From the NCBI RefSeq assembly GCF_018860365.1, contig NZ_JAHKPO010000031.1, forward strand, positions 62,001-126,000: a DNA stretch of 64,000 nucleotides, read 5' to 3'. A program made the position numbers and the translations under genes. The stretch is from Arenibacter algicola (lineage in GTDB: Bacteria; Bacteroidota; Bacteroidia; Flavobacteriales; Flavobacteriaceae). This document shows, piece by piece, positions 29,206 to 39,456 of this stretch (position 1 is its first letter; each line of letters opens with the position of its first letter). The notes under the pieces were generated by a model. The model worked only from the letters and a program-made list of their open reading frames with translations, was not told where the DNA came from and made no database searches.

Positions 29206-30102
29206 ATGATGACTAAAACAACTTTGGTTTATATAATTTTCTTATGTTCCTGTTTTGTTGCCTTAGGACAGAAATCATTGGATGAAATTAAGAAGGAATA
29301 TGACAGTTTAACAATAAACAGCAATTATGGCAACAATCCGGATACCGGAAAATATTATGACATCCGGGGCTTCAAAATGTATTGCGAAACTTATGGTGAA
29401 GGGCATCCATTGCTTTTAATTCACGGTAACGGGGCAAGTATCAGTGCCTTTGTTAAACAAATACCCTTCTTTTCAAAAAAGTATAAGGTTATTGTAGCCG
29501 ATAGCAGAAATCACGGTAAATCTGTAGATAAGTTGGATTCCCTTTCCTATGAAATGATGGCAGATGATTACGCCGCCTTACTTTCCCAAATGAAAATTGA
29601 TTCCGCTTATGTTTTGGGATGGAGTGACGGAGGTGTAAATGGTTTGCTATTGGCGATAAGACACCCCGAAAAAGTAAAAAAATTGGCTGTAACAGGAGCC
29701 AACCTGCAACCGGATTCTACGGCAGTTTCACCGGATGTATTGAAAAGGGTTGCCAAGACCTATAATATGTTTGAGAAAATGTTTAGTGCAAAAGACGCTA
29801 AAACACCACTGGATTCCATAGTTTATAAGTATATAAAGCTATTGGTGGAACAGCCCAATATAACAGTGGAGCAACTACATAATATAACCGCACCTACATT
29901 GGTTATCGGAGGAGATCACGATGTTATTAAACCAGATCATACCTTAAAAATATTTCACAATATTCCTAATTCATATTTGTGGATTTTGCCCAATTCCGGG
30001 CATTATACATTGGTGACCCATACAGATGAATTTAATAAAGTTGCCGATGATTTTTTTACCACAAAATACAGGATAATAGAGGATAGGGGTAGGGAGTTTT
30101 AG
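29206..30102 (+). CDS. Secreted alpha/beta hydrolase
   Basis: 298 aa from ATG 29206, which gives a clear signal peptide (MMTKTTLVYIIFLCSCFVALGQ); an in-frame extension to 29056 has no signal and was not used. The hydrolase core (about 55-298) has the oxyanion loop LLIHGNG, nucleophile Ser140 in LGWSDGG, acid Asp in VIGGDHDVI, and a final His in SGHYTL. Probably a periplasmic esterase; substrate unknown. The bidirectional terminator at 30152 follows. Confidence 0.88.
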   Translation: MMTKTTLVYIIFLCSCFVALGQKSLDEIKKEYDSLTINSNYGNNPDTGKYYDIRGFKMYCETYGEGHPLLLIHGNGASISAFVKQIPFFSKKYKVIVADSRNHGKSVDKLDSLSYEMMADDYAALLSQMKIDSAYVLGWSDGGVNGLLLAIRHPEKVKKLAVTGANLQPDSTAVSPDVLKRVAKTYNMFEKMFSAKDAKTPLDSIVYKYIKLLVEQPNITVEQLHNITAPTLVIGGDHDVIKPDHTLKIFHNIPNSYLWILPNSGHYTLVTHTDEFNKVADDFFTTKYRIIEDRGREF

Positions 30103-30151
30103 TTTTAGAAACCTAGGTTTCGCATTTAAGCCTTGAAATTGCTATAATAAA

Positions 30152-30182
30152 AAGGCCGTCCCACTATTTGTGGAACGGCCTT
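30152..30182. terminator. Bidirectional terminator between convergent genes
   Basis: AAGGCCGTCCCAC/GTGGAACGGCCTT stem (one mismatch), 4-nt loop, between the hydrolase (+) and the OmpA gene (-). Confidence 0.85.
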
Positions 30183-30206
30183 ACTCTATTTGGGTTTAAT
30201 TATTTA

Positions 30207-32285
30207 TTAGTTTTTCACCAAGTTTATTTCTACCCGTCTGTTTTCTGCACGCCCTGCTTTGTACATGTTGGTGGCTATAGGTTTGCTTTCTCCATATCCA
30301 ATGGAAGTCAATCTAGAGCTGTTGATACCCTTTTCAATTAAGAAGTTCTTAACGGCAAGTGCCCTTTCCTCCGATAGCTTTTGATTAAGTGGTACACTTC
30401 CGATACTGTCCGTATGCCCTTCAATGCTAAATTTTGCATTAGGGTATTCGTTAAGGATCTTTATAATATCTACTAGGACATTGGTAGATTCTATTTTAAT
30501 GGTGGACTTGCCAGAGTTGAACAAAATAGTCTTGGCATACTCGTTTAGAGTTTTTTGAACCTCCTCGGTAACTTCTGGACATCCGTTGTTGGCAACCGTT
30601 CCAGCTACATCAGGGCAATTGTCATCTTTATCCAATACACCGTCACCATCTGTATCGGGCCAAGGGCATCCGTTGTTTTCCAAAACACCTGCTTCTTCAG
30701 GACAATTGTCGTCCTTATCCAATACACCATCATTGTCGGTATCTTCCCAAGGACATCCTTTGTTTTCTACAGGTCCTGCTTCCTCAGGACAGTTGTCATC
30801 TTTGTCCAACACTTGGTCGCCATCCGTATCTTTCCAGGGACAACCATTGTTTTCCACAGGTCCGGGAACCTCTGGACATCCATCAACCTTATCCAACACA
30901 CCGTCCTCGTCCTTATCTTTTGGTCTGGATTGGTAAATAGGAATTTTTAATCCGGCATAAACATCCGCACCTTTGGAGTTGTCACTGGTCAAAACTGTTA
31001 AAATGGAACCAGAACCAATATACAGTGGCCCTGCCCTAAGGCCAGCTCCCCACTGGATACCTAAGTTTTGTACATAGCTAACGGGAGAATAAAAACTAAA
31101 CCATTTGCTTTCGAACCTAGGGGTAAGAGATACAATATTGGCAATACTATTGGTATTGGTATTGCTTTTTGAAGTTATTGATAAATCGGTATTTAGATTC
31201 ATATAAAAGTGATTGTTTATGTTCCAATCAGCATTTAGATGCAAGGCTGTAGGTAAAACTGCTTTTGATGCGTTTCCAGACCTGATTTGTGTGTAAAGGT
31301 TGTTCAACTTGTCCTCAAAACCTTCTTCGTTATCAAAATCGTCTTCGCTAATAGAATTGGTAATGTCATAGGCCTCTTCGCTCCCTTTATATTTAAGGCT
31401 ACCCAAGTCCGTTAAGGATAGGCCAAATTTCAATTTGTATTTGTTGATGTCCTTTGGAGCGTAGGGATTGCCATCCTTGTCAGTTACTGTATAGTCTGCA
31501 AAATTGGGCCTCCATTCGTAAATGAAACCTAGGTCTACTCCAAAGCCGTCCGCACTCTTGACAAATTCGTAGTCTTCAAAATCGTTCGTAATGTTGTCAC
31601 TGTTGCCATAGGATATTTCACCTTGGGAATCAATGCTTCCTGTGGTTCCGGAACCATCTGCATCATAATCTATAATTATATTCCTTCCACTGGAATAGGC
31701 GTTGCCATATCCCATTAGGTATTTTAAGGAGATACCTCCCTTAAGAAAATGTTGTTCCTCGTTCATTAGCACTGTGGCATAGGTGATTCCTGTTTCTGCC
31801 CAGGCATTGGCGCTCATCTGATAGTCGCCTTCGTTTACATTGAAATCTTCATTTTCGTCGAACTCATTGGAAATATTGTCATAGGTATCTCCATTAATAT
31901 CGTTTACATTAAAAAATACCCTTCCCCTGGTGAAAACTGCCAATGAGTTCCTGGAATTAATGTTGAACATAAATGATGGTCCCAAGATATCAACATTGCC
32001 ATAAGCACTATTTGCATTTTTTGGGGATTTTGTTCCATCATCATCAAAATCAAAATCGTCTTTAATAAGGTCCCCGAATTTTGCACCATAATAGTCGTTT
32101 CCAATGAGTCCACTAACCCCAATAAGGTTAATGTCCGTTTTAAACCTGGAATCAACAATATTCGCGGGATTGGAAATTAGGCCGTGCACCCCATTGTAAT
32201 TGTCAGTTCCAAAACCAATGTAAGATTGGCCCTGTACCGTTGCGGCAATTAAAATAATGAATGCTGTTAAAATGCTTTTGTTCAT
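30207..32285 (-). CDS. DUF5723/OmpA outer-membrane protein with TSP3 calcium repeats
   Basis: 692 aa. Signal peptide (about 1-19), a large DUF5723-like beta-barrel or beta-rich part (about 20-445; [20 protein letters not shown]), then four thrombospondin type 3 units (about 455-565), each with DKDxDGVLDKxDxCP and a ENNGCPW-type end, and an OmpA peptidoglycan-binding domain (about 575-692; [30 protein letters not shown]). It should span the outer membrane and hold peptidoglycan. The Asp-rich repeats form a rigid calcium-dependent linker. It is monocistronic. Confidence 0.92.
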   Translation of the reverse strand: MNKSILTAFIILIAATVQGQSYIGFGTDNYNGVHGLISNPANIVDSRFKTDINLIGVSGLIGNDYYGAKFGDLIKDDFDFDDDGTKSPKNANSAYGNVDILGPSFMFNINSRNSLAVFTRGRVFFNVNDINGDTYDNISNEFDENEDFNVNEGDYQMSANAWAETGITYATVLMNEEQHFLKGGISLKYLMGYGNAYSSGRNIIIDYDADGSGTTGSIDSQGEISYGNSDNITNDFEDYEFVKSADGFGVDLGFIYEWRPNFADYTVTDKDGNPYAPKDINKYKLKFGLSLTDLGSLKYKGSEEAYDITNSISEDDFDNEEGFEDKLNNLYTQIRSGNASKAVLPTALHLNADWNINNHFYMNLNTDLSITSKSNTNTNSIANIVSLTPRFESKWFSFYSPVSYVQNLGIQWGAGLRAGPLYIGSGSILTVLTSDNSKGADVYAGLKIPIYQSRPKDKDEDGVLDKVDGCPEVPGPVENNGCPWKDTDGDQVLDKDDNCPEEAGPVENKGCPWEDTDNDGVLDKDDNCPEEAGVLENNGCPWPDTDGDGVLDKDDNCPDVAGTVANNGCPEVTEEVQKTLNEYAKTILFNSGKSTIKIESTNVLVDIIKILNEYPNAKFSIEGHTDSIGSVPLNQKLSEERALAVKNFLIEKGINSSRLTSIGYGESKPIATNMYKAGRAENRRVEINLVKN

Positions 32286-32421
32286 GCTTAAAAATTTAGT
32301 TTATTTCTTTTTTATTGTTAATCGACCCCTGTTCTCGTAAATTTGGTTTTTTCAAGGGCCAAATTGTAGGAACGCTTTAATTGGGATTAAATTATAATAT
32401 GTTAAAATTTTTAATTTTTCT

Positions 32422-33147
32422 ATGGGAAAATCGGTCTTAAAGGAAGAGGATAAGAAGTTGGCTTTTAGGATTTACCTCTACTTGGGAGCTTTGTTCATTA
32501 CCTCCTTGGTTGTTTCCAATCTAATTTTTCAAAAGTTTTTTTATTGGAGGCCTTTTGGGGAAGTTTCGGTTTTAGGAGCTTCGTTATTTGAAATCTCGGT
32601 GGGTATTTTGCCCTATCCCCTTACCTTTTTGATTACGGACCTTATTTCGGAAATTTATGGCAGAAAAAAGGCAAACCAAATTGTTACTGCGGGAATTTTT
32701 GCATCCTTTTTTTCCATGGGGATTGTATTGCTGGCCAACTTGGTCCCTGCATTGCCGAATTCGCCAGTTAGTGATGAGGTGTTTAGCCATGTTTTTGCAT
32801 TATCTCCAATTGCCGTTCTTGCATCAATGTTGGCCTATCTTTTTGCTCAGTACATAGATATAGGTATTTATCATTTCTGGAAAAAATTGACCGACGGGAA
32901 ACATCTTTGGCTACGTAATAATTTTTCTACTTTTCTTTCCCAATTCATAGATACCTTTACGGTAGTGGGCCTTCTGTGTGTATTTGAAGTGTTGCCATGG
33001 TCCATGTTCTACGGACTCGTTGTCAGTGGTTTTATTTTTAAGGTAATTGTGGCCTTCTTCGACACCCCTTTTCTGTATTTTTTCGTATATCTATTTAGAA
33101 GGCGGTTTAATTTGAAAGTAAACCAGGAAATTGATCTTGAGGCATAA
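32422..33147 (+). CDS. Queuosine precursor transporter (YhhQ/VUT family)
   Basis: 241 aa, about six transmembrane helices. Family hallmarks include FGEVSVLGASLFEISVGILPYPLTFLITDLISEIYGRK-like text (split here into VLGASLFEI and TFLITDLISEIYGRK), NFSTFLSQFIDTF, and VVSGFIFKVIVAF. YhhQ imports preQ0/preQ1 or queuine for tRNA queuosine. Neighbours do not add evidence, so substrate is inferred from family. Confidence 0.9.
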   Translation: MGKSVLKEEDKKLAFRIYLYLGALFITSLVVSNLIFQKFFYWRPFGEVSVLGASLFEISVGILPYPLTFLITDLISEIYGRKKANQIVTAGIFASFFSMGIVLLANLVPALPNSPVSDEVFSHVFALSPIAVLASMLAYLFAQYIDIGIYHFWKKLTDGKHLWLRNNFSTFLSQFIDTFTVVGLLCVFEVLPWSMFYGLVVSGFIFKVIVAFFDTPFLYFFVYLFRRRFNLKVNQEIDLEA

Positions 33148-33474
33148 TAAAACTTGCTTTTTGCTGTTCTAATCGAGTAGGCTAATATTTTAATTATAAT
33201 ATAGGTGAACTAGTTGGGGCGACAGTATTCAAATTGTGTTTTATTTCGATGTTAAATTTTGTTTAAACTAGGTGGGAATTTTGATTTTACTTGGTGATAT
33301 ATCGTAGAATTGCGTCAATATTTAAAGGTATACGTTTAATCTTATGGCCAATTTCTATTTAATATTGGACCATATGCCTAAATGTAAAAGAAAAGATTGC
33401 TCATAAAAGGGGTGAATTGCTCCTGTCCGGCCTAAAATTGATTGTATTGCTTATAATATTATAAATAGTAACAG
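33148..33474. other. Intergenic region, nothing recognised
   Basis: 327 bp, AT-rich, before the AsmA-like gene. I found no ORF with gene-like character and no clean TAnnTTTG -7 box near the start at 33475. Confidence 0.4.
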
Positions 33475-36216
33475 ATGAAAAAGAAAATTTTAAAGATTGT
33501 TGGTGGTTTATTTTTGGTAGTGATTTTACTACTTATTGCCGCCCCGTTTTTCTTAAAAGGTAAAATTGCGGGTATCATCAAGGATAAGGTAAATAATAGT
33601 ATTAATGCTACTTTTGATTTCTCAGAGGCCGATTTAACTCTTTTCAGAAGTTTTCCCAATGCCACGATTACCTTGGATAAAATAACACTTATAAATAAGG
33701 CTCCCTTTGAGGGCGATACCCTTTTTGCCTCTAATAAGGTAACCTTGGACATGTCTATTAAGGAACTCTTTAAGGATGCCAATGAGCCCATTGCAATAAA
33801 AAGTTTAATCCTCGATGGTCCGTTGTTAAATGTAAAAGTGGATAAGGAGGAAAATGCCAACTATGATATTGCCATTAATGATGGAACTTCTCCAGACGTA
33901 ACTGCGGATACATCCTCTTCCGAAGGAGGATTTACCTTGTCCATGGAATCCTACGCAATTAATAATGCGGCCATAAAATATGATGACCTTTCCAGTGGCA
34001 TGTACTTTGCCATTACAGAAATGAACCATAGCGGTAAGGGAGATCTTTCCTTGGAAAATTCTGAACTCGACACAGAGACCAGTGGTTTGGTTTCTTTTGT
34101 AATGGATAGTACGCAATATCTGAACAAGAACCCGGTTCAATTAAAGGCCCTTATAGGTGTAGATTTAAAGGAAAGCAAGTATACCTTTTTAAAGAATGAG
34201 GCCATGGTAAATCAACTGGCCTTGGTGTTTGAGGGGTTTGTGAAATTGAATGAGGACAACCAGGAGGTAAATATTAGCTTTAAAACGCCTTCTTCCGACT
34301 TTAAAAACTTTTTGGCAGTTATTCCAGAGGCTTATTCCAAGGATATTGCACAGGTGTCCACAACTGGAAACTTTACCGTTGCCGGTGAATTTAAAGGGAT
34401 TGTGGATGATGATCACATTCCCCAGTTCAAAATCGATATAAATTCTGATAACGCCTCCTTTAAATACCCTGATTTGCCAAAATCGGTCCGAAACGTATTT
34501 ATAGATACCGAAATTTCAAACAATACTGGTATTACGGAAGATACCTATGTGGATATCCGTAAGTTATCCTTTATGATAGACGAGGACAAATTTAATATGG
34601 TTGCCAAAATAAGTGACCTTATGGGTAATACCAAGGTGAATGCCAAGATAGATGGTAAGATGAATTTGGCAAATATCTCCAAAGCTTATCCGGTGCCGGC
34701 CGATTTAAATTTAAAGGGAATTTTAAATGCCGATATTTCTACTGCTTTCGATATGGCATCCATAGAAAAAAAGAAGTATGAGAATACGAAGACCAACGGT
34801 ACCCTAAATTTAAAGGACTTTGAATATAAGTCAGATGAATTCCCCAACCCTATTATTTTAAAAAGTACTTCGGTTACTTTTAATCCGGCCACGGTAACCC
34901 TAAACAAATTGGAAGGGGCAACTGGCAAGACCGATTTTGATGCCTCCGGGACTATCAATAATCTACTGGGATTTATGTTCAACAATGAAAATGTCGAGGG
35001 CAACTTCAATCTAAAGTCCAACACTTTTGCCATTAATGATTTTATGGTGGCTGAAACAACTACTGGGAACAGTGGGGGAGAAAAGGGGTCTCCAACGACA
35101 TCCACAGAGGAAAAAATAAAGATACCTTCCTTTTTGGATTGTACCATAAATGCTAGCGCCAACACTGTAATTTATGACAATCTTACCTTGAAAGATGTCA
35201 AAGGAACTCTTCGAATTAAGGACGAGAAGGCAATTCTGACCAATATGACATCTTCTATATTTGATGGTAAATTGGCCTTGAACGGTGAGGTGTCCACCAA
35301 GGATGCTACACCTACCTTTGCCATGAAATTGGGGATGGAAAGTTTTAAGATAGCAGAGACCTTCAAGGCCTTGGAAATGTTTAGGACATTGGCGCCTATA
35401 GCTAAGATTCTTCAGGGAACTTTAAATTCAGATGTACAGATATCAGGAAGTTTAAAGGATGATTTTACTCCCAATTTAAATACCATTTCCGGTAATATTT
35501 TGGCCGAGTTGATGACCAACCAAATTGATGCCAAAAGTGCACCTTTACTTAGTGAACTGGATAGTAAGCTAAGTTTTTTGAATCTTGAAAAATTAAATTT
35601 AAAGGATTTGAAAACGGCATTGACGTTCGAGGACGGTGTGGTAAAGGTTAAGCCATTTACGATTAAATATCAAGATTTTGCCATAAATATAGCCGGTAGC
35701 CACACTTTCGACCAAAAATTGAACTATGCGGCTACTATTGAAGTGCCTGCCAAGTATTTGGGAAAGGATATTAATAACATTATAGCAAGGATTGACGAAA
35801 AGTCATTGGAAAATTTAACTATCCCCGTTACTGCCAATATTGGCGGAGGTTATACCAATCCTACAGTTACTACAGACCTTACTTCTGGCATAAAAAATCT
35901 AACGGCACAGCTTGTGGAGATCGAAAAACAAAAATTGATCAATAAGGGTAAGGACAAGGCCAAGGATTTTATAGGTGATCTTATTGCAAAAAACCAGAAA
36001 GCTACGGACTCTACCAAAAAAGAAAACCAGGAGAAAACCCAAGATGTCATAGGAGGTCTTTTGGGAGCTGCCACAAAAAAAACGGATTCTACCGTAAAAA
36101 CAGATTCCACTACTACGGCCAAAAAGGAAGCTCAGAAAGAAGTAGCTAAAAAAATTATAGGAGGACTATTTAGTAAGAAAAAGGAGGAAGAAAAGAAAAA
36201 AGATAGTGTGCAGTAA
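33475..36216 (+). CDS. AsmA-like envelope protein
   Basis: 913 aa. One N-terminal transmembrane helix (about 5-26, KIVGGLFLVVILLLIAAPFF), then a long periplasmic beta-rich region with AsmA_N character (about 30-200; LTLFRSFPNATITLDKITL) and an AsmA-like C-terminal half containing LNSDVQISGSLKDDF. The last 60 residues are Lys-rich and low complexity (KKKEEEKKK), with tandem GGLL/GGLF phrases. AsmA/TamB relatives form grooves that carry phospholipids toward the outer membrane; role here is inferred from that family. No partner genes are adjacent. Confidence 0.88.
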   Translation: MKKKILKIVGGLFLVVILLLIAAPFFLKGKIAGIIKDKVNNSINATFDFSEADLTLFRSFPNATITLDKITLINKAPFEGDTLFASNKVTLDMSIKELFKDANEPIAIKSLILDGPLLNVKVDKEENANYDIAINDGTSPDVTADTSSSEGGFTLSMESYAINNAAIKYDDLSSGMYFAITEMNHSGKGDLSLENSELDTETSGLVSFVMDSTQYLNKNPVQLKALIGVDLKESKYTFLKNEAMVNQLALVFEGFVKLNEDNQEVNISFKTPSSDFKNFLAVIPEAYSKDIAQVSTTGNFTVAGEFKGIVDDDHIPQFKIDINSDNASFKYPDLPKSVRNVFIDTEISNNTGITEDTYVDIRKLSFMIDEDKFNMVAKISDLMGNTKVNAKIDGKMNLANISKAYPVPADLNLKGILNADISTAFDMASIEKKKYENTKTNGTLNLKDFEYKSDEFPNPIILKSTSVTFNPATVTLNKLEGATGKTDFDASGTINNLLGFMFNNENVEGNFNLKSNTFAINDFMVAETTTGNSGGEKGSPTTSTEEKIKIPSFLDCTINASANTVIYDNLTLKDVKGTLRIKDEKAILTNMTSSIFDGKLALNGEVSTKDATPTFAMKLGMESFKIAETFKALEMFRTLAPIAKILQGTLNSDVQISGSLKDDFTPNLNTISGNILAELMTNQIDAKSAPLLSELDSKLSFLNLEKLNLKDLKTALTFEDGVVKVKPFTIKYQDFAINIAGSHTFDQKLNYAATIEVPAKYLGKDINNIIARIDEKSLENLTIPVTANIGGGYTNPTVTTDLTSGIKNLTAQLVEIEKQKLINKGKDKAKDFIGDLIAKNQKATDSTKKENQEKTQDVIGGLLGAATKKTDSTVKTDSTTTAKKEAQKEVAKKIIGGLFSKKKEEEKKKDSVQ

Positions 36217-36282
36217 ACAACTTCTAGAAGGTCTAAAACCCTAAGTGAAATATTTAGATTGGCTTTAGGCCGGAAATTTATG

Positions 36283-36316
36283 GGTGCATACTAAATCAGA
36301 GGAAGTAGTATGCACC
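36283..36316. terminator. Hairpin between convergent AsmA-like and merR genes
   Basis: Exact 11-bp stem GGTGCATACTA/TAGTATGCACC with a 12-nt loop. The T-tracts are short, so termination in both directions is likely but not certain. Confidence 0.6.
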
Positions 36317-36374
36317 TATTTAATGTATGGCTAAAATCGTTGTTACATTGGTTAAACCGATCTGAGGGAGGATC

Positions 36375-37262
36375 CTAATCCTGAGCTGATGATATAACTT
36401 CCTCCAAAACTGTAATTAAATCCTTGGGACTTTTAAGGTAGGTTACCATATTATCATTGTTTTCAGTTTCAAGATTAATTGGACTTCCAGAGAACAAAAG
36501 TGGTGTTTTGGTCTCCGATGATAATCTAAGAACCTTGTCTTCAACCACGGAAGGGGTTGTGGTAACAAAAAAGGTTAGTAGATAATTGGGGTTTACCAAC
36601 TCGGCCATGGTCTTTACATTATCATAGGGCACATTCTGTCCCAGGTAAAAAACCCTCCATCCTAGTTGTTTGGCAATAAAGTGAGCCAATAATAGGCCAA
36701 TCTCATGATTTTCGCCTTCGGCCAGGAACATTATTATCTTTGGAGCATTCTTTGGTGCAATAGGTAGTAAATCTATGGCCGAACATATTTTTTGACGGAT
36801 CAGGTTGGAAACAAAATGTTCCTGTGCCGGCATAATTTTATTGATACCCCAAAGAACTCCAACTTTATGTAGAAATGGATAAATTACCTCGGTAAAGGTG
36901 GTTAGAATGCCATTTTTTAATACCTGGGATTTGATAATGTTGTCAAATTCCTGTTCATCCAAATTAATCATACTCAATACCAAGGCCTTCACATCAGCGT
37001 CTTGGTTAGACTCGATCAAGGCGTCTTCAATCATTTTGTTGATTTCCTCGTCCGTCATCTTGCCTATAGTAGATAAACGCACACCTTGACTTCTTAGTAT
37101 ACTTATGTTTAATAACTTCTTTAATTGAGCATCCGTATAGAACCGGATGTTGGTATCTGTTCTTTCCGGTACTAAAAAATCATATCTACTTTCCCATTTT
37201 CTCAGGGTATGTGAATTGATACCTGTTAGTGAAACTACCTGCGCCATGGAATATCTGCTCAT
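36375..37262 (-). CDS. CarH/LitR-like MerR regulator with cobalamin-binding photoreceptor domain
   Basis: 295 aa. A MerR winged helix (1-70; YSMAQVVSLTGINSHTLRKWESRY) is followed by a B12-binding helical bundle and Rossmann part. Trp138 then nine residues then Glu148-His149 gives the Wx9EH motif known to cap adenosylcobalamin in CarH. The lower-ligand motif reads E184-N-H186-E-I-G, that is ExHxxG rather than DxHxxG; His186 is kept. In CarH, light breaks the Co-C bond and the DNA-bound tetramer falls apart, derepressing carotenoid genes. The divergent fasciclin gene, crtB, crtZ and photolyase fit this role. Light response here is inference. Confidence 0.9.
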   Translation of the reverse strand: MSRYSMAQVVSLTGINSHTLRKWESRYDFLVPERTDTNIRFYTDAQLKKLLNISILRSQGVRLSTIGKMTDEEINKMIEDALIESNQDADVKALVLSMINLDEQEFDNIIKSQVLKNGILTTFTEVIYPFLHKVGVLWGINKIMPAQEHFVSNLIRQKICSAIDLLPIAPKNAPKIIMFLAEGENHEIGLLLAHFIAKQLGWRVFYLGQNVPYDNVKTMAELVNPNYLLTFFVTTTPSVVEDKVLRLSSETKTPLLFSGSPINLETENNDNMVTYLKSPKDLITVLEEVISSAQD

Positions 37263-37330
37263 ATTGCTGTCTAATAAATTACAGGGTAAAGTTAAACAAA
37301 TATTTCAGAGGAGGAGGCTTTTAAATGTTT

Positions 37331-37350
37331 TTGTCTAAAAATTTATACAA
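37331..37350. promoter_or_regulatory. Imperfect 20-bp palindrome, candidate CarH-like operator
   Basis: Half sites TTGTCTAAAA and TTGTATAAAT (reverse complement of the right half) agree at 8 of 10 positions. The site lies 5 bp upstream of the -33 TTG of the fasciclin promoter and about 70 bp before the merR start, so it could control both divergent genes. Binding is inferred. Confidence 0.5.
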
Positions 37351-37355
37351 AAAAG

Positions 37356-37385
37356 TTGGACAAAGAAATTAAATGTTTATATTTG
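37356..37385 (+). promoter_or_regulatory. Consensus promoter of the fasciclin lipoprotein gene
   Basis: TTG at 37356-37358, exactly 19 bp, then TATATTTG at 37378-37385. This fully fits the Bacteroidota housekeeping consensus; the ATG is at 37414. Such a strong match suggests high expression when not repressed. Confidence 0.85.
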
Positions 37386-37413
37386 TCAAAGTATTAACCT
37401 AAAATAATTAGAC

Positions 37414-39423
37414 ATGAAAAGAATTGGCATTTATTTTTTAGCATTATTCAGTTCTATGTTATTTGTTGTATCATGTAGTAATGACGATGACAATGACATA
37501 ATTGATGAGCCCACTTTGAAGACCATTGTGGAAACAGCTCAGGACACGGACATTTTAAGTAGCTTGGTTGCTGCTTTGGCAAAGGCGGATGAAAACGCAG
37601 ATTCAGATTTGATAGGAGCATTGAGCGGCAATGGTCCCTTTACGGTTTTTGCACCGACCAATGGTGCTTTTACTGCGCTATTGGCCAGTCTGGATGGATT
37701 TGATAGTTTAAGCGACTTTGATACTCCTGAGAAAAGGGAGATCCTTGCTGCTATTTTGAAGTACCACGTAGTAGTTGGAGCAGCAGCTACTTCCAGTTCT
37801 TTGACCAATGGTCAAGAATTTACCACTCTGCAAGGTGAAAAAATTACTGTCAGAATTGACGGCGATGTTTATATTCAAGATCCGACCGATACGGATGCAA
37901 AAGTGGGGCCTGCGGATGTTTCGGCTTCCAATGGTATAGTGCATGTTATAGATAAAGTTTTGATCCCTCAGGAAGTTTTGGATGCCCTAAACCCAGAACC
38001 AATGCCGAACATAGTAGAATTGGCAATGGACACAGACTTTTTATCACTTTTAGTTGGAGCTCTTGTACAGGCCGATGCCGGTTTGGTAGACCTGTTACAG
38101 ACAGATGGTCCCTTTACAGTGTTCGCACCTACCGATACCGCCTTTGCGGCCCTATTGGATGCTTTGGGTGATGATTACAACAGCTTGGCCGATTTTGACA
38201 CTACTGAAGAAAAAGCGTTGTTGGCACAGATTTTAAAATATCACGTAGTTGCCGGAACTGCAGCCTTTTCGGGAGATTTGTCCAATGAACAAATGATAGA
38301 GACCGCCCAGGGAGAATCCGTAACGGTAAGTTTGACTGGTGGAGTTTTTATTCAGGATAAAACCGATGTGGACGCAACTGTAGCACCAGCTGATATCGCT
38401 GCTAGTAATGGAGTAGTACATGTAATTGATAAAGTATTATTGCCACAGGAGGCATTGGATGCTCTAATGCCACCAACACCAAATATTGTGGAATTGGCAA
38501 TGGACACCGATTTTCTATCTATTTTGGTAGGAGCTTTGGTACAGGCCGATGCCGGTTTGGTAGACCTGTTACAGACAGATGGTCCTTTTACAGTGTTCGC
38601 ACCTACCGATACTGCCTTTGCAGCCTTGTTGGAAGCATTGGGTGATGATTACAACAGCTTGGCCGATTTTGATACTACTGAGGAAAAAGCATTGTTGGCG
38701 CAGATTTTAAAATATCACGTAGTTGCTGGAACAGCGGCCTATTCCACAGATCTGTCCAATGGACAAATGGTAGAGACTGCCCAGGGTGAATCTGTAACTG
38801 TTAATTTAACAGGTGGGGTGTTCATTCAGGATAAAACCGATGTGGACGCAACTGTAGCACCAGCTGATATCGCTGCTAGTAATGGAGTAGTACATGTAAT
38901 TGATAAAGTATTATTGCCACAGGAGGCATTGGATGCTCTAATGCCACCAACACCAAATATTGTGGAATTGGCAATGGACACCGAATTTCTATCTATTTTG
39001 GTAGGAGCATTGGTACAGGCAGATGCCGGTTTGGTAGACCTGTTACAGACAGAAGGTCCCTTTACAGTGTTCGCACCTACCGATACCGCCTTTGCTGCCC
39101 TATTGGATGCATTGGGTGATGATTACAACGGTTTGGGCGATTTCGATACTCCCGAGGAAAAAGCATTGTTGGCACAGATTTTAAAATATCACGTAATTGC
39201 CGGAACAGCGGCCTATTCCACAGATCTGTCCAATGGACAAATGGTAGAGACCGCCCAGGGCGAATCCGTAACTGTTAACTTAACAGGTGGGGTGTTCATT
39301 CAGGATAAAACCGATGTGGACGCAGCTGTAGCACCAGCTGATATCGCTGCTAGTAACGGAGTAGTACATGTAATTGATAAAGTATTGTTACCACAAGAGG
39401 CAATAGATGCCCTATTGCATTAA
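37414..39423 (+). CDS. Lipoprotein with four fasciclin (FAS1) domains
   Basis: 669 aa. Lipobox FVVSC with lipid-modified Cys21, then an Asp-rich stretch (SNDDDND), suggesting envelope or surface localisation. Four FAS1 domains: about 35-190, 195-355, 355-512 and 512-669, each with IVELAMDTDFLSLLVGAL, FAPTDTAFAALL (H1 box) and VVHVIDKVLLP (H2 box). Domains 2-4 share a 158-aa period and near-identical DNA; domain 1 is diverged. The gene is divergent from the B12 regulator and is followed by a terminator and then crtB. FAS1 domains often mediate adhesion, but FAS1 carotenoid-binding proteins (for example algal AstaP) exist; given the neighbours, carotenoid binding is a testable idea. Confidence 0.93.
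   Translation: MKRIGIYFLALFSSMLFVVSCSNDDDNDIIDEPTLKTIVETAQDTDILSSLVAALAKADENADSDLIGALSGNGPFTVFAPTNGAFTALLASLDGFDSLSDFDTPEKREILAAILKYHVVVGAAATSSSLTNGQEFTTLQGEKITVRIDGDVYIQDPTDTDAKVGPADVSASNGIVHVIDKVLIPQEVLDALNPEPMPNIVELAMDTDFLSLLVGALVQADAGLVDLLQTDGPFTVFAPTDTAFAALLDALGDDYNSLADFDTTEEKALLAQILKYHVVAGTAAFSGDLSNEQMIETAQGESVTVSLTGGVFIQDKTDVDATVAPADIAASNGVVHVIDKVLLPQEALDALMPPTPNIVELAMDTDFLSILVGALVQADAGLVDLLQTDGPFTVFAPTDTAFAALLEALGDDYNSLADFDTTEEKALLAQILKYHVVAGTAAYSTDLSNGQMVETAQGESVTVNLTGGVFIQDKTDVDATVAPADIAASNGVVHVIDKVLLPQEALDALMPPTPNIVELAMDTEFLSILVGALVQADAGLVDLLQTEGPFTVFAPTDTAFAALLDALGDDYNGLGDFDTPEEKALLAQILKYHVIAGTAAYSTDLSNGQMVETAQGESVTVNLTGGVFIQDKTDVDAAVAPADIAASNGVVHVIDKVLLPQEAIDALLH
38005..39420 (+). 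repeat. Three 474-bp tandem coding repeats
   Basis: PN-IVELAMDT starts recur at 38005, 38479 and 38953, exactly 474 bp apart. Bases 38350-38510 (161 bp) are identical to 38824-38984. Confidence 0.95.
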
Positions 39424-39456
39424 GATTAGGGTTAGTGCTTTATTTTGGTTACCGAG

